Part shown: one piece after another, positions 41,847 through 53,703 of the stretch
How positions within the stretch are numbered: position 1 is the stretch's first letter
How the letters are laid out: each line of letters starts with the position of its first letter
Assembly: GCA_019096155.1 (NCBI GenBank)
Contig: JAHCVI010000002.1
Coordinates: 3,100,001 to 3,164,000, forward strand
DNA: 64,000 nt
Source of the DNA: Staphylotrichum longicolle
Taxonomy: Eukaryota > Ascomycota > Sordariomycetes > Sordariales > Chaetomiaceae
Direction of reading: 5' to 3'
Translations under genes and position numbers: made by a program
The notes under the pieces: generated by a model
Told to the model about the DNA's origin: nothing
Database searches by the model: none
Seen by the model: the letters and a program-made list of their open reading frames with translations, nothing else

Positions 41847-43208
41847 TTAAACAAACGCCGGCACCGTCCCCCACATCTCCTCGTACCCAATCCCAAAAAC
41901 CCACTTATTCTCCGCCTTGAGAGGACCGGTTGTGGTGTCATGGCAGAACTGTGCCAAGCGCAACCAAGATTCGCCCCGGATGGGTAGAAAGCTGGCCGCG
42001 TTAGGCTCCCGCTCATACGGCGCGGTGGCGTCCTCGCCGTTTTTGATCGCCCGCATATATTTGGTGATGTGCCCGTCATCATGCTGCTCCCGTGCCGTCT
42101 TGTACAGAGCCTCCCAATCCAAACCCTTGCTCAACGTCGGCTCATACCCAACCACGTTCTCCTCTCTCAACACTGGGGCCGCCGACGCAGCGTACCACGC
42201 CAAGTCCAGGCGGGTCTTCCACTCAACGAGTCTGGCCTTGTCCGCGATCTTGATCCACGGCTGCCGAACCATAGCGGTTACCACGAGCGAGCTCGTCACG
42301 CAGTGCATGAGGAAAAAGTCTATCTTGCGCTGCCCCCGGGGACCTTCGGCCGCGCCACACGCCCACGCCGCGCAGCTGATCATCTCCGCCGTCGCCCGTT
42401 CGACGTCCTCCTCGGTGGGTTCCACCCAGAACTGCGCTGCCACCTGCGCCATCTCCTCCAGCACCTGGCCAATAATCCCATCTCGTAGCCTCCACGGTCC
42501 ATCCGCCGCACGTGGAGCGTTGCGAAGTGTCGAGTTTGCCCTCACCTCGCCGTACAACTCAACAAGCGGCCGTCTCTCCTTGCCCTTCCCTTTCTCTGCT
42601 GCAGCCAACTTCTCTGCCATCACAAAAAACGGCCATACCCGCATCGGATCGTGACTCGCCGTGTGCGCCAGCCCCTCGGCCACCACCCCGGCCAGCCCAA
42701 ACTCAACCCCCAAGCCCATGTGAATGAAGGGGTGATACAGCCCCTCAAACAGCTGGGCAAACATAAAGTCTGCCAGCTCGGTCCTTGCAAAACAGTGCTT
42801 CGTCACCACCGCCTGCCAGTCCCCCTGCTGCGCCTCGATCTCCTGTGTGAAAAGAGCGAGGTAGTTGGGATACATGTCCTGTTGCTGCATGTTCGCGCGG
42901 AAGGCCTTCTCGCTGCGTTGCATCTCGCGCACATCATCCCAATCTACGGCTCGGAGAGGCCGCTGCAAAAATGCGTACTCCTCGTAGGCACGGTGGAGGT
43001 CTTCTGGGGTCCCTCCCAACGCGAGGGTGGTGAGCACAGCGTGGGCGGTGTGGTTGTGGCCGGCAACATTGCGGAAGTAGACATGAAACCTGGTGTGGTT
43101 TTCTCGAAGGAGGTGACTGGCGGTGGAGTTCGACTCGGGAGGTGGGGACACGACGCGGCCGAGCGGCGGCCGTGATGAGGGGAGATGGAAGTCGAGGTCG
43201 AGGGTCAT
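41847..43208 (-). CDS. DUF4243 protein, questin-oxidase/Baeyer-Villiger type
   Basis: Single exon, start MTLDLDFHLPSS at 43208 (about 453 residues); a longer open frame upstream has no in-frame ATG context that looks better. Family features: NHTRFHVYFRNVAGHNHTAHA near the N-terminus, ELADFMFAQLFEGLYHPFIH with GLGVEFGLAGVVAEGLAHTA in the middle, DFFLMHCVTSSLVV, and a late SFLPIRGESWLRLAQFCHD. Known relatives (GedK, AflY, MdpL) catalyse oxidative ring opening of anthraquinones or related aromatics, using NADPH without a classical flavin motif. The gene lies between methyltransferases and P450s, which supports a tailoring role. It is divergent from the second O-methyltransferase and shares a 606-base intergenic region with it. 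Confidence 0.88.
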   Translation of the reverse strand: MTLDLDFHLPSSRPPLGRVVSPPPESNSTASHLLRENHTRFHVYFRNVAGHNHTAHAVLTTLALGGTPEDLHRAYEEYAFLQRPLRAVDWDDVREMQRSEKAFRANMQQQDMYPNYLALFTQEIEAQQGDWQAVVTKHCFARTELADFMFAQLFEGLYHPFIHMGLGVEFGLAGVVAEGLAHTASHDPMRVWPFFVMAEKLAAAEKGKGKERRPLVELYGEVRANSTLRNAPRAADGPWRLRDGIIGQVLEEMAQVAAQFWVEPTEEDVERATAEMISCAAWACGAAEGPRGQRKIDFFLMHCVTSSLVVTAMVRQPWIKIADKARLVEWKTRLDLAWYAASAAPVLREENVVGYEPTLSKGLDWEALYKTAREQHDDGHITKYMRAIKNGEDATAPYEREPNAASFLPIRGESWLRLAQFCHDTTTGPLKAENKWVFGIGYEEMWGTVPAFV

Positions 43209-43814
43209 GATGCCAGAGGGTGGGCGTGCTAAGAGGCAAACTGAGTTGAAGCAGGTGCCAAGCGTGAAGGCAACCTGAAAGGCAAGATTCTGCTTCACCT
43301 GAGACGCAAGTGGCGCTATAAGTCCCTTCCGCCAAGACACAGTTGGGCTTCGAAAAGCCTACGGCTTCGTGTCCAGCACCGGGCCATGTCTCGGAGCTCG
43401 GGCAGTTCGGAGGCGGAGGTTGGTCACCTAAGAGCTACCCGATCATGCTTTCCCCCCTTTCCCAGACGGCCTCTGAATGACATCCATGGACACTAGCGTG
43501 CTTTGAGGTGCTGGTGGTGCCGACTTAACTCTCCGAGACAACACGACTGCTCAGGGCCCCTTGAAAACAAAGGCCATATAAATGGGTGTAACACCATCCA
43601 AGACCGCCGATGAGAGACCGAACACCGACGGTAAAACGGTTCTCGATATATCGCTTCTCCTCTTGACGGACGATACGACACATGTCACCGGCTGGTAGAT
43701 ATAAGTTTGGTGGTAGTGTATCTCAACTCCGACACGGAAAAACCAAGGGCACAACGCCTCACAATCACCTCAACTTTGGTTTCTATCCCCGGGCCGTCCT
43801 TGGTAAAAACGACC
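43209..43814. promoter_or_regulatory. Shared divergent promoter region
   Basis: 606 bases between the starts of the DUF4243 gene (minus) and an O-methyltransferase (plus). A TATA-like TATAAATG lies at about 43577, 240 bases before the plus-strand start. Such a layout suits co-regulation; I did not identify a regulator site. Confidence 0.45.
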
Positions 43815-45288
43815 ATGGCCTCGTCAACGTCAGGCCCTGAGTTGAACGCGCTGGCTCACCGGTTGCTTAGAAGAGCCCGGGATCTTGCAGAGGCCGGTTC
43901 TGCGGATACTGACCCCGAGTTGCGTGGAGACATAGTTCGGGCACTTGATCGTTTGGCTGGTACCGTCAGAGATACCCGTGAACCGCATGGGATGATGATG
44001 TGGTTCATGGCACAGGTTTCTTGTTTCACCGCCATCCGCTTATTCCTCAAATGGAACGCGTTTGAAAAGCTACCGGTAGACAAGGAGTCGGCCATCTCGT
44101 GGGCCGAACTGGCCGACGTGCTTCGCGGTGATGTCGCCCTCATCAGTAAGACTTCATTACACTCCTCGAGTCCATCGTTAACTACCCCTCCCCGCAACAT
44201 TGTTTGTGTTGCTGACTCCAAGGCAGCTCGTATTGGACAGATTCTGGTGGCACATGGCATCCTCAAGCACGTCGCCAGTGGCAGGGTCGCACATACCCAT
44301 TTTTCCAAATTGCTGTTGATTCCTGCCGAGAGAGCAATCATCGAGTTGGGGTAAGTTCATGTGGAGGACCATGGGCATTCCTCGCTAACTTTGAGTCCTC
44401 TCAACCTTTCCAGGTTCGACGTCCACGCGCAGTCCTGGATGTGCATGCCCAAGTACTTTGACCACTTCGGCCTTGTTGACCCCAACGATTCCCGGCAGAC
44501 TTCCATGGCCTTTGGCGAGGGCCGGTTGGGCTCGACCCCGTTTGACATCATCTACGCCGATGAGGAGAGGCGCAAAGCATTCATCGCCTGCTTGACTGTG
44601 AATGCCAGGCAGAACCCGGCACTGGGCAAATACGATCTAGATTGGGTGATCAAGCAGGCAGATCAAAGCCCTAGCCGAGCGCTTGTCGTCGACGTTGGGG
44701 GTGGAGACGGCCGGGCGCTCATGGCCATGTTCAAGGCATGGCCGAACCTTGCGCGCCACCGCTGTGTGCTAGAGGATTTATCAGAAGTGATCGGTGAAGT
44801 GAGACATGCAGCTGATCCCGACTTGGCCGGCGTGCAGATGGTTCCAGCCGACTTCAACAAGGAGCAACCCATCAAAGGTACCCTATCTTCAAAACAGCCT
44901 AGCTGTTGACTCCTTTCCGTTTCTACACACTTCGTAAGAGAAGGCGTAAGCTGGAAACACAAAACTGACATACCTTCGTTGTTTAGGGGCTCTCCTCTAC
45001 TATATCCGCCAATGCTTGCACAATCACCCCGATGACAAGTGCGTAGCTCTGCTGCAGGTCCTCGCCAGAGCAATGGCCCCCGACAGTCGACTGTTGATTG
45101 TCGAAGCGCTCCTTGACGACCCCGCGACAACGCACCAAGCGGCACTCGACCTGATGATGATGGGCATCGCGGGAAGGGAGCGGACGTTGGCAAACTTCGA
45201 GGAGATTCTGGACAAAGCTGGACTCCGGATTACTCAGGTCCTGCAGACTCACGAACTCTCAGCCACGATCGAGTGCATGTTGACCTAA
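43815..45288 (+). CDS. SAM-dependent O-methyltransferase, fungal secondary-metabolism type (second)
   Basis: Exons 43815-44145, 44227-44350, 44414-44877 and 44987-45288 give 406 residues; all four junctions keep frame (GT-AG). The winged-helix part ends ILVAHGILKHVASGRVAH. SAM motif I is ALVVDVGGGDGRALMAMF, then HRCVLEDLSEVI. YYIRQCLHNHPDDKCVALL carries the region of the catalytic His, and RLLIVEALLDD follows. It is only distantly like the first O-methyltransferase at 38.5 kb, so it is not a recent duplicate. The enzyme likely methylates a hydroxyl group of the cluster product. It is convergent with the P450 at 45.6 kb. Confidence 0.9.
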
Positions 45289-45614
45289 AATGCTGTCACC
45301 AGCAAGACTAGGCAGAACTTGAGACATCACTTTTGGGAGATCAACTTTCGCAGTGTCACACCACACAGTCAGTACGGAAAGACAGTGAGATAAGTATACG
45401 AAGGTCAGGACTAGGAGCAGTAATAAAAATGTGAAGAGGCGTCTTATCACTCCCAATATGAAGGATGTAGCAGTGGACCATTCAATTCCCATCCATGACG
45501 TGCCAAAGACTGTGCTATTGTTGGTTCGTATTGTTGGTTTCTGCTATCTAGGTATGTTGGAGTGCTACTTCTAGGAAGTAGACCCGTTCACTGCCATGAC
45601 AAGCCCCTGAGCCC
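45289..45614. other. Intergenic between convergent genes
   Basis: 326 bases of 3' flanks; no gene or repeat recognised. Confidence 0.4.
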
Positions 45615-47330
45615 TCAAAAGACATACCGCTCTGCCTCCTCTCTCAACTTGAACTCGACGCACGTATCCAAATCAGGTATCACGACGTCATACATGCTCG
45701 AGTTCTTGGGCCGCTGCGTCGAGCCACCCGCAAAACGGAGATCGTACCTCAGTAAGATGTTGCTGACAATCATTTTCATAGAATGGTCGGCAAAGAAACG
45801 GCCCGGGCACACAATCTTGCCGTGACCGAAGTGCAGGCTGTTCTCGCTGGTCGTAGTGAACTCTAAAGACAAGTGTGAGTAGTTGAGGTGAGATGAAGAG
45901 ATGGATCGGGATGAGAAAAGGGGGCTTACGGTGCCAGTTAGCCTCACCCTCCCGTTTCCGTTTGTTGTAGTGGCGGTATCCATCAAAAGTATCGGCATTC
46001 TCAACCCGCTCAGGGTCGATGCCAACCTCGTACGTTGCCATCTGAATGTGGCAGCCCTCAGGCAGGATGGTCCCGTCATGCAGTGTCAGGTTCTGGCGCA
46101 CGATGGCGTTGAAGCCAACTGGACTCCGTCAGACTCATTCCAAAGAAGGGAGGCCAAAAATAAATCCTAGACTTACGCAATGTAGGGGGGCTCAGCCTCT
46201 GCGATTCTCTCATGAAGCTGTCCATCTTCCTCATCCCCGCCAGCGCCGACTTTGTGTAACCCCCTTCCCGCCTCAACACCTCGACCGCCTCCGCCCTCAA
46301 CACCTCCACCCACTCCGGATGCGCACACAAGTCAAACAAGACCTGCGCCACAGCAATGATAGTTGACGGCCCGCTCCCAAGGTACGTCACCATCAGCCTC
46401 TGCACCGTTGTCTCCTCGTCATCCTCAATCTCGACCCCGCCATCCATCAGGTGCTGCAGGAAATCATCGGGTCGCTCGTAATCCTCCCCGGCTTTCTCCC
46501 GCCTCCGCCGCTCCCGGATGATGGGAATGACCATCTTCTTGGCGTCCCGCAGCGCGCGGTTCACACCCCAGCTGGTCGGCAGCACGAGCGCGACGAGCGG
46601 CTTGATGAGGTCCGGGAACACGCGCAGCATAAAGTTGTGCTGGAAGCCGTTCTCCGAGTAGGCCACGGCGGTGGCGAGGTAGGCCTCGTCCTCGGCGAGC
46701 TCGGCGACGAACTGGGTGGCGACGCCGCGGTGGACCATGCGCCGGGCGAGATGCAGCGCGTTGACGGGCGTCCACTCCGTCGTGGTGGCGGGCAGCTCGA
46801 GGGGCAGGTACTTGCGGAACTGGTCCTGCACGAGGGGCACGTGGTGGCCGAGCTTGGGTGTGAGGCGGGACATGAGCATGCGCGACTGCAGGCTGTGGTC
46901 GGTGATGACGGCCGTGATGGAGTGGAGGCGCTGGAAGGCGTCGACGATGGCTGTGTTGAGGCTGAGCTTCTCGGGCGGCATGCTGGCGAGCTCGGCGAGG
47001 TACTTTTGTTGGGACGATGAGGAGGTCGTTACCGGACACTTTGAAAAAGGTGTCCTTGTATTTGCGGTAGCCTTCGCGGATCAGGGCGGGCCCGTTGCGG
47101 AAGAACAGCCATCGCGCCAAGGGCTGGTACTTGAACCCGATGATGGGGGCGTCAAAGTTGTAGTTGCCGTAGATATTGGGGGTGTCCTTGTTGCCGAGGC
47201 TCATGAGATACCACCAAACGATCAAGGCCCCTAGGACGGCACCAATCGTTGACGTTGGAAAAGCGAAGGTGGCCTGGGGCTCAGGACCGGCCGTAATGGA
47301 CTCGGTGGCGTTGAGACCCAGCGCATCCAT
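45615..47330 (-). CDS. Cytochrome P450, fungal secondary-metabolism type (one-base frameshift)
   Basis: Exons 47330-46177, 46118-45930 and 45862-45615. An N-terminal membrane anchor (LGALIVWWYLMSLG) precedes a proline-poor hinge and KYKDTFFKVSGNDLLIVPTK. One extra base near 47000-47009 breaks the frame; removing it joins VPTK to YLAELASMPPEKLS and makes the coding length exactly 530 codons. Downstream features are normal: I-helix region VTYLGSGPSTIIAVAQ (oxygen-binding region, T in place), ExxR-type FMRESQRLSPPTL, and the haem loop FGHGKIVCPGRFFA. That loop and general layout resemble the kaurene-oxidase-like group common in fungal clusters. ER-bound monooxygenase; substrate unknown. The break sits beside an A run, so a consensus error is likely. 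Confidence 0.85.
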
Positions 47331-49373
47331 GGTGAGCCAAAATCGGTCCACAGCGAGATAATGGATTCAAAACAGTTAAAAGACGCGTTTTAAGATTGGC
47401 AGATTGTCCTTGTTTTCGTGGCAACCCAAGACATTCCAGAAACACACACGCAAACCCTGTGCTCTTATAGACGTCTCCCAGGTCATCGAGTCCTGGTCAG
47501 ACCGCTCCAAGCTCCCATCCCCTCATCTGACTGCGTCAATCCTCCCGCACTCCTCGCAAGCCGAGTCCCCGCAAAGAATGGCGGCAGCTGTCACTCAACT
47601 AACAAGATGACGAGACTTAGCGATAGGGTGGGTACGGCGGACAGATGGATAAAGCAAGGAGAAGTGGTATGCTATCGACACAGGTTCCAGGGCTCGTGCT
47701 ATCACCAACAGTGAACCGACTGCTAGTCAATGACAACCTACCCCGGCCTCGGTTGTATCAGACGGCTCCCATCACCAAACTGACCTGCCGGCAGAAACCG
47801 CACACCACCTGCGATGTAGGCAGCTGAGTGAGCGTTGCATCTGAGCTCGGACTGCTTGCTCCCTGACTGCTTACCTCGCCTCCTCCGCACTTATCATGGC
47901 GAATGACATTCTCAGGATACCGTGACAAGCATGAGGCTTTGCCCCCTGTTCCGCTTCGGTCTCCGATTGCTGCTGAACTTTGGTAGGGCGAATCGTTAAC
48001 CGCGCTTCAGATACCAAAAGAATGTAACTGGGTTGTGACCGCGTCCATTGGTCCAGCGGAACCGAGAGCAGACTTTCTGAGTGGAAACTGTGCACAAATC
48101 CTATGAACAGGTAAGTACGTACTCATGGTCTGACGGTGGGTCTTAAAGCTCGAGGCTGCTAGATGCCTGGCAGGAATGTGACTTGTGGGCTGCACTTAAA
48201 CCGCGTTGCTCTATTCCATGCTTACCGTTTAGCTTGCATAATTCACGTACAAAATCCTTAAAGAGTGGCCCTTCGATATCTCACGCACGAAATAGCCCTT
48301 CGATATTTCACGCACGAAATAATGCTGGTTGGTCTCATCGCTTATGTGGCTACCAGATTCTCAGGGGCACCAATCTCTGTGTTCCAAAGCAAGCGATATC
48401 CAGCGTTATCGCACAGCAACGCATGCGCGGCCCATTACGGGGAAGAAACAAGGACATTCATTTATTCGTGTAGGCACTAGAGTCTCTTTGGAATTGTGTA
48501 TGGCTCGGCTCCTTCAAATGCTGCTTCATGCACATGGACGGCGCGGACCGGCCCTCAAACCTTCTCCCCGTTCTCTAGACTATCGACATGGGGCAGACGG
48601 CACATGCGGGTGGATGGCCAAGAAAACCTCAAAGCCTGTTGAATTTGAGCTGATTTTGAGCTCCCAATATCATGTTACACCGACAAGCCGAAACCGAAAG
48701 CTGACCACCATCACAGACGCGGGCTGAGTGGGGGTCCCATTGGGCGGCAAGAGACCACTTTGGCCAATAAGCCGCGTCAAGTGGACGACGCTTGTTTTCC
48801 TGCAGGATCTCCTTCTGCATCCGGTCATCTCTTGGCCATGGAACTAGCCGCATTCCTTGCACGATGAACGAACACCTCCATGTTCTCGGTTAGTCTGATT
48901 CTCAGACGGGGTATCTCCGAGTTTCCGCCACCAACCAGGGAGCAGCACAAAAGAACCTTACCTCGACTGCCGTCTCTGTGCAACAGTCCACAAGCCCGAT
49001 AACCCGCCTGGCGGATCTTGCCTTCTCCACTGGATGGGGCGACATCAATGCAAGTTTGTCAGACTTCGGACTCGGAGCGCATGAAGTGTTGCATCAACAA
49101 GCCCCCATCAACAGAGCAAGTTCTTTTGTAGACAGCTGTATGTCGCTTATGCACAAACTCTTGTGAGCCTACATGCAGTATAAGATGCCCAGCCCTTGTG
49201 TTGTGTGACATTGGGGTCAGATAGGAGGCCGAGGTTGAGTTGGGAGAATTAGGAAGCGGTCTTTATTCCAGTGTGATTACAGCCCCATCTTGAGAATTCT
49301 ACTCTCTGGTTGCTGTCTTGGATACTCTGTTACGCATGGTATCACATCCCAACCTTCTTCACCATCTTTCAAG
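47331..49373. other. Two-kilobase divergent intergenic region between two P450 genes
   Basis: No gene recognised on either strand. It separates the divergently transcribed P450 genes and contains a 27-base tandem repeat (48268-48321, listed separately) and a TATAAG at about 49179, some 195 bases before the plus-strand P450 start. Confidence 0.45.
48268..48321. repeat. 27-base tandem repeat, two copies
   Basis: Units 48268-48294 and 48295-48321 are identical except for one C/T difference; each contains CCCTTCGATAT and CACGCACGAAATA. It lies in the divergent P450 promoter region, so it could be a duplicated regulator site. Confidence 0.85.
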
Positions 49374-51015
49374 ATGTTTCAAGAGCTTGTTTGCGGTGTT
49401 GTCGGATTGGCGCTCCTCGCCTACGTCGGAGAGTACCTCTTCAGCCTTGGGGATGACCCCAAAGAGCCACCTCGCCTCCGTTCAAGGGTGCCCCTGATCG
49501 GACACGTGCTTGGGTTCCTACGGAGTGGTCCATCATACCACACCGAATTGAGGTACATCAAATTCCCTAGTGATATGTTGGATCTTGCAAGACATGTTGA
49601 CATTTCTGGCCCAAAGGGATGCCATCGATGCCGAGGTCTACACCCTGGGCATCTTCAACCTCAAGCTTTACACAAGTGTCTCCACCCGACTATTGCCAGC
49701 CATTCAGAGGCAATCCAAGACACTTTCCTTCCGCCCCATGGTTCAGATGGCAGCACGAAAATGGGGGGATGCAAGCAAACAGACCAATGAGATCTTTGCC
49801 AGTCCTCACTTTATCACCGAAGACAGTCAACTTCTCAGGCAAAGTCTTGCTCCCGGACCGCACCTGGATGAGATGAACCAAAGAATGGGCAGCAGTGTTC
49901 TGGTTGAGCTCAGTGAGCTTTTCAAAGGTCCCTCAAAACAGATCAGGCTATTGGAGTGGGCCCGATGCGCTGTTACCCAAGCGTCAAGCTGTGGTGTGTA
50001 CGGGACACGGCACCCATTCCTTGATCTCGACGTGCTAAAAGCGTTCTGGTACGTCTTGGGCACTTGGTTGAGTAAGCAGAGTACAATGGACTGATCGACT
50101 GACGCTTTAACCCCCAACAGGAAATGGCATGCGTACCTCTCAGGTCAAATCTCAGGCTTGAGCCTCGACCTGTTCAGGCGCGGCTATGCTGCGCGGCAAA
50201 AGGTCTTTGACGCCCACGCCAAGTACTACAAGGATATTCCTCAGGATGCATCGCCGATCATCAAAGACAGCCGGCGTGCCCGAAGAGAAGCCGGCATGTC
50301 GGACACGGACATCATCAAGCAAATGGGGACGCTGCCCATAGGCATGTTGAGCAACACAGTGCCTACCTTCTACTGGACCCTGTGGGAACTGTTCTCTCGG
50401 CCCGACATTCTCGCAGAAGTCAGGTGTGAGCTCAAATCGCATGCTATCGTCAAGCAGGACGATGGCTTTGCTCTCGACGTGGCGGCCCTCAAGTCCAAGT
50501 GCCCCCTTTTGCTCTCAGTCTTCCAAGAGACACAACGAACCCACCACATCCAGGCCGCCATCCGCAGGGTCATGGCAGACACCATGCTCGACGGAAAGTA
50601 TCTCCTCAAGGAGGGAAACTACATCCAGATGCCGGGGTACCTGATCCACTCCAACACGTCCATCTGGGGCCCAACGGCGGCCGAGTTTGACCCCTACCGG
50701 TTCGTCAACCCCGACACCAAACGGGGTGGCAGTAGCTTTCTCGCGTGGGGTGCACCACCGCACTTGTGTCCTGCCCGACAATTTGCATCGACCGAGATTT
50801 TGATCTTGGTCGCGCTGTTGGCCATGCGAGCGGACCTGCAGCCGGCGAGCGGGAAGTGGGAGAAGAATCCGGCGCTGGATTTCAACGATCCGATCACGGT
50901 GCTAAATCCAAAGAAGGATATCCTGTTTGAGGTAAAGGCCAGGGAAGAGTGGAATGGAAAATGGACGCTGCTCATGTCGGAAAGTAAACTTCGCGTTCCC
51001 CTTGCTTCCGGGTAA
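49374..51015 (+). CDS. Cytochrome P450, CYP7/CYP8-like fungal group
   Basis: Exons 49374-49552, 49617-50048 and 50121-51015 give 501 residues; intron phases agree at both junctions. Short N-terminal anchor (FQELVCGVVGLALLAYV), then PPRLRSRVPLIGHVLGFL, the proline-rich hinge. VLLLSVFQETQRTH-type segment contains the ExxR motif (LSVFQETQR). The haem loop is FLAWGAPPHLCPARQFAST, followed by EILILVALL, the pattern of fungal P450s classed near oxysterol 7-alpha-hydroxylase/prostacyclin synthase. It is unrelated in sequence to the P450 at 45.6 kb. Likely an ER enzyme hydroxylating a steroid-, terpene- or polyketide-type compound; the class does not fix the substrate. Confidence 0.9.
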
Positions 51016-51203
51016 AGCGCAAGTTCATTAGTTGAATCTACTGGTTGCGTCTAAAAGCTCTTTCTTGTCGACCGCTCCATTGTATTGACTGCCTATTAAC
51101 CTCGTCGACTAGAACTGTTTTAAAGTTCCACATAGCCTGCACCGAACCTTAAACCTTATGAATGTCCGCGACCCCTTTTCCCGCCCTCGCACCACTCAGG
51201 CAG

Positions 51204-53000
51204 TTAAGGGCGTTTCTCAAACACCAGCTGAGCTCCGTCCTGCAGTTACTTGTTAGCAAAGTATTCCCTATCCAATCTTGATGGATCTCCATCAGCACTC
51301 ACCATAGGAAACAAGGTGGCAAACACCTTGATCTCCTCAGACTTCTCGGTCGGCACATGCCTCCAGTCCAACTCCAGCGCCGCTTTGCCAATCATAGCGG
51401 CCATGGTCAGCGGCACATACCTTCTCGCCAGACAGTCGTGCGGGCCGGCGCCAAACACCAGCCAGTTCTTCGTCTTGGACTCGGCATCACCCGTGATCCA
51501 CCTCTCCGGGTTAAACACATCTGGATTGGGATACACCTCCGGGTCGTGCAGCGCCGGGTAGCACGACGGAATCACCATGGCCCCCTTGGGCACGGTATAG
51601 TTGGGCGTGATGGGGAAGGGCTTGGTCGCCAAGTACGGAACGAAGATGACGGGCGGGCGATGGCGCAGCAGCTCCTTGATGACAGCCGCCGTGTAGGTCA
51701 GAGACTCCAGCATGGGCAGGTCAAACGGCTTGTCCCTGTCGCCGCCGCGGGCGGCAAGGTTCTCCTCCCGCAGCCTGTCCAGCACGTCAGGCCGCTGGGC
51801 GAGGATCTGGAAGAGCCAGGTGGTGGCGCTGCTCGAGGCGTCTTGCGAGGCGAAGAGGAAGGTGAACAAGGTCTCGGAGATCTCCTCGTTGGTGAACTCG
51901 CGGATGAGGTTGCTCGGCTTCTCGACGTCTACCTCGCCCGCCGCGACGCGCTCGCGGTAGCGGTTGGACTCGAACATGTGCAGTACCCAGTGGTCGACGA
52001 TGCACGTGGCTTCGGCACCGGGACGAGCCATGTTGGCCTTGCAGGCGGCGGCGCACTTGGCGAACTCGGCGTGCACGGCGTCGGCGGTGCGCTTGCCGCG
52101 CCAGGGCTTGGTGAAGGGGATGTAGATGGAGAAGGGCACGTTGACGAGCTCGAGCGCGGCAGTGGCAAGGTAGAAGTCGTCGGCAATCTTTTTGACGGCG
52201 GCCGGGGAGATGTAATCGCCGAAGAATGTGCGGCAAGAGAGGGCGCAGTTGATCTCGCGGAAGAGGGTCATGAAGGGGAGCGGGCGGTTGTGGTTGGCAG
52301 CGCTAATGGCGACAAATTTGGCGTAGTACTCGGAAAGCACCTTCTCCTGCGCCGGAAGGTACGTAGATATGGCTTTGTTGGTGAAGAGGGGTGTCAAGCC
52401 CCGCCGGTACTCGGCGTGAGCCTTGCCCTGGAGGAAGACCCATGCTTTGTGGCCGATGATGTCTTTTGCGAGCGGCACAATGCATGGCTCCGCGTAGGCG
52501 GGAGACTTGAAGACCTTGTGGGCGAGATCGCGGTCGGATGCCAACACGACGAACCTGGAACACAATGCGTCAGACGAGATATGGTGTTGGGGGGCCGTCT
52601 GGGACCTACTTGTGAAAGACGGAGACGCAACTGAGAGGTCCGCTCGCCCACTGGGCAAGGTACGCTTCGAATTTCGGATGGAGGGCTTGAATGAAGGGAC
52701 CCGTGAGTGGAATCTTGAATCGAGGGCCAGTGATGGAGCCCTTTCGGTGGAGGTACATAACTGGGAGAGTGAAAACAGGTCAGCTTGAACATTCCAAGGT
52801 CTGTCATATCGGGACTCACCTTGGTCATAGACCACCAGTCCAAGCAGAAATGTTACCACATACTGCCAGGCAGACCATTCTGCTGTGATGCGAGCAAAAC
52901 TGCCCTGGAGTGGCCACAGGGCAGTCCCGGACGCCCACCCGGAGGCTCCCCGGAGGACCTCAGGAGGGACGATGGACGAGTTGGCAATGTCAGCGGCCAT
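51204..53000 (-). CDS. erg5: Sterol C-22 desaturase, CYP61 (ERG5)
   Basis: Exons 53000-52820, 52760-52610, 52554-51303 and 51239-51204 give 539 residues, the usual size. All phases fit (1, 2, 0), including a last 12-codon exon DGAQLVFEKRP found after intron 51302-51240. Diagnostic segments: membrane anchor WQYVVTFLLGLVVYDQ, GPLSCVSVFHKFVVLASDRD, DIIGHKAWVFLQGKAHAEYR, GLTPLFTNKAISTYLPAQEK, I-helix FLFASQDASSSATTW, ExxR KELLRHRPP, haem loop FGAGPHDCLARRYV and LFPM. ERG5 introduces the C22-C23 double bond in ergosterol synthesis at the ER. The frame is intact. It is divergent from a Zn2Cys6 regulator gene and 3' to the CYP7/8-like P450. It may be the housekeeping copy or a cluster paralogue; a genome search would tell. 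Confidence 0.95.
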
Positions 53001-53703
53001 CTTAAACCCAATGGTGGAAGAGCTTTACTTTGCGATGCCTGAAGAGCAGAAATTGGAGTTTTCTTGCCTTTTGACTTACACAGACGGTGACCCGGAGCTG
53101 GGACCCCGGGTCGACCTTCCGGCCCGCCGATGGGGTCCCACTATTAGTTGCCAAACTGGGACTAGACTCCGATTCCCGTTGGCGAGCTGCAAGCCAGCGG
53201 AGACTAGTCCTAATCCAGCTAGCTCCCGTGTGCTCCGTTCGTGCTCGTGCTCGGCACATTGCGGGTTTGTTCTCAGCAGGAGACATCGACCGCGATTGCA
53301 CAACATGCGTCGTTTTCTCAAACTGCTGACTGCTCAACGCACCTTCCAACCCCCGCCCTACTGAGAAAAACCAGCAGTGCGAGCCGATCGCCATCCGGCC
53401 CTCGTTTTTGTGGGATCCCGCGTCGGAAATCGCAGTGGACCCATTGGACAACCTGGAATCTCGAACTTCGAATCTCGAATCTGAAATCAGCCGTCGCCAA
53501 GCACCGTGGCACTGTGTGGCCCCCAATCCCGGATTTCCAATCCACTGCCCGCCCCTGTTGACGCGAGTTAGCGCCCAGGTTCCCGTCTCATTCCACCAAT
53601 TCAGGGACCGTCACTTTGTCATTCGGCCGCCACGCAGTCTTCCTGAAAGTCGACTTCCTCTTCCCTACTACCTGGTACCTTGGGTAGTCTGTGCTGGCAC
53701 ACA
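53001..53703. promoter_or_regulatory. Divergent promoter region of erg5 and a Zn2Cys6 regulator
   Basis: 703 bases between the two starts. A short imperfect direct repeat (CGAACTTCGAATCTCGAATC at about 53462-53481) is present. No gene seen in it. Confidence 0.45.

Noticed and set aside
51357..52634. 425-residue plus-strand frame opposite erg5
   Set aside because: Spans an erg5 intron and lacks any motif; the minus strand is clearly the coding one.
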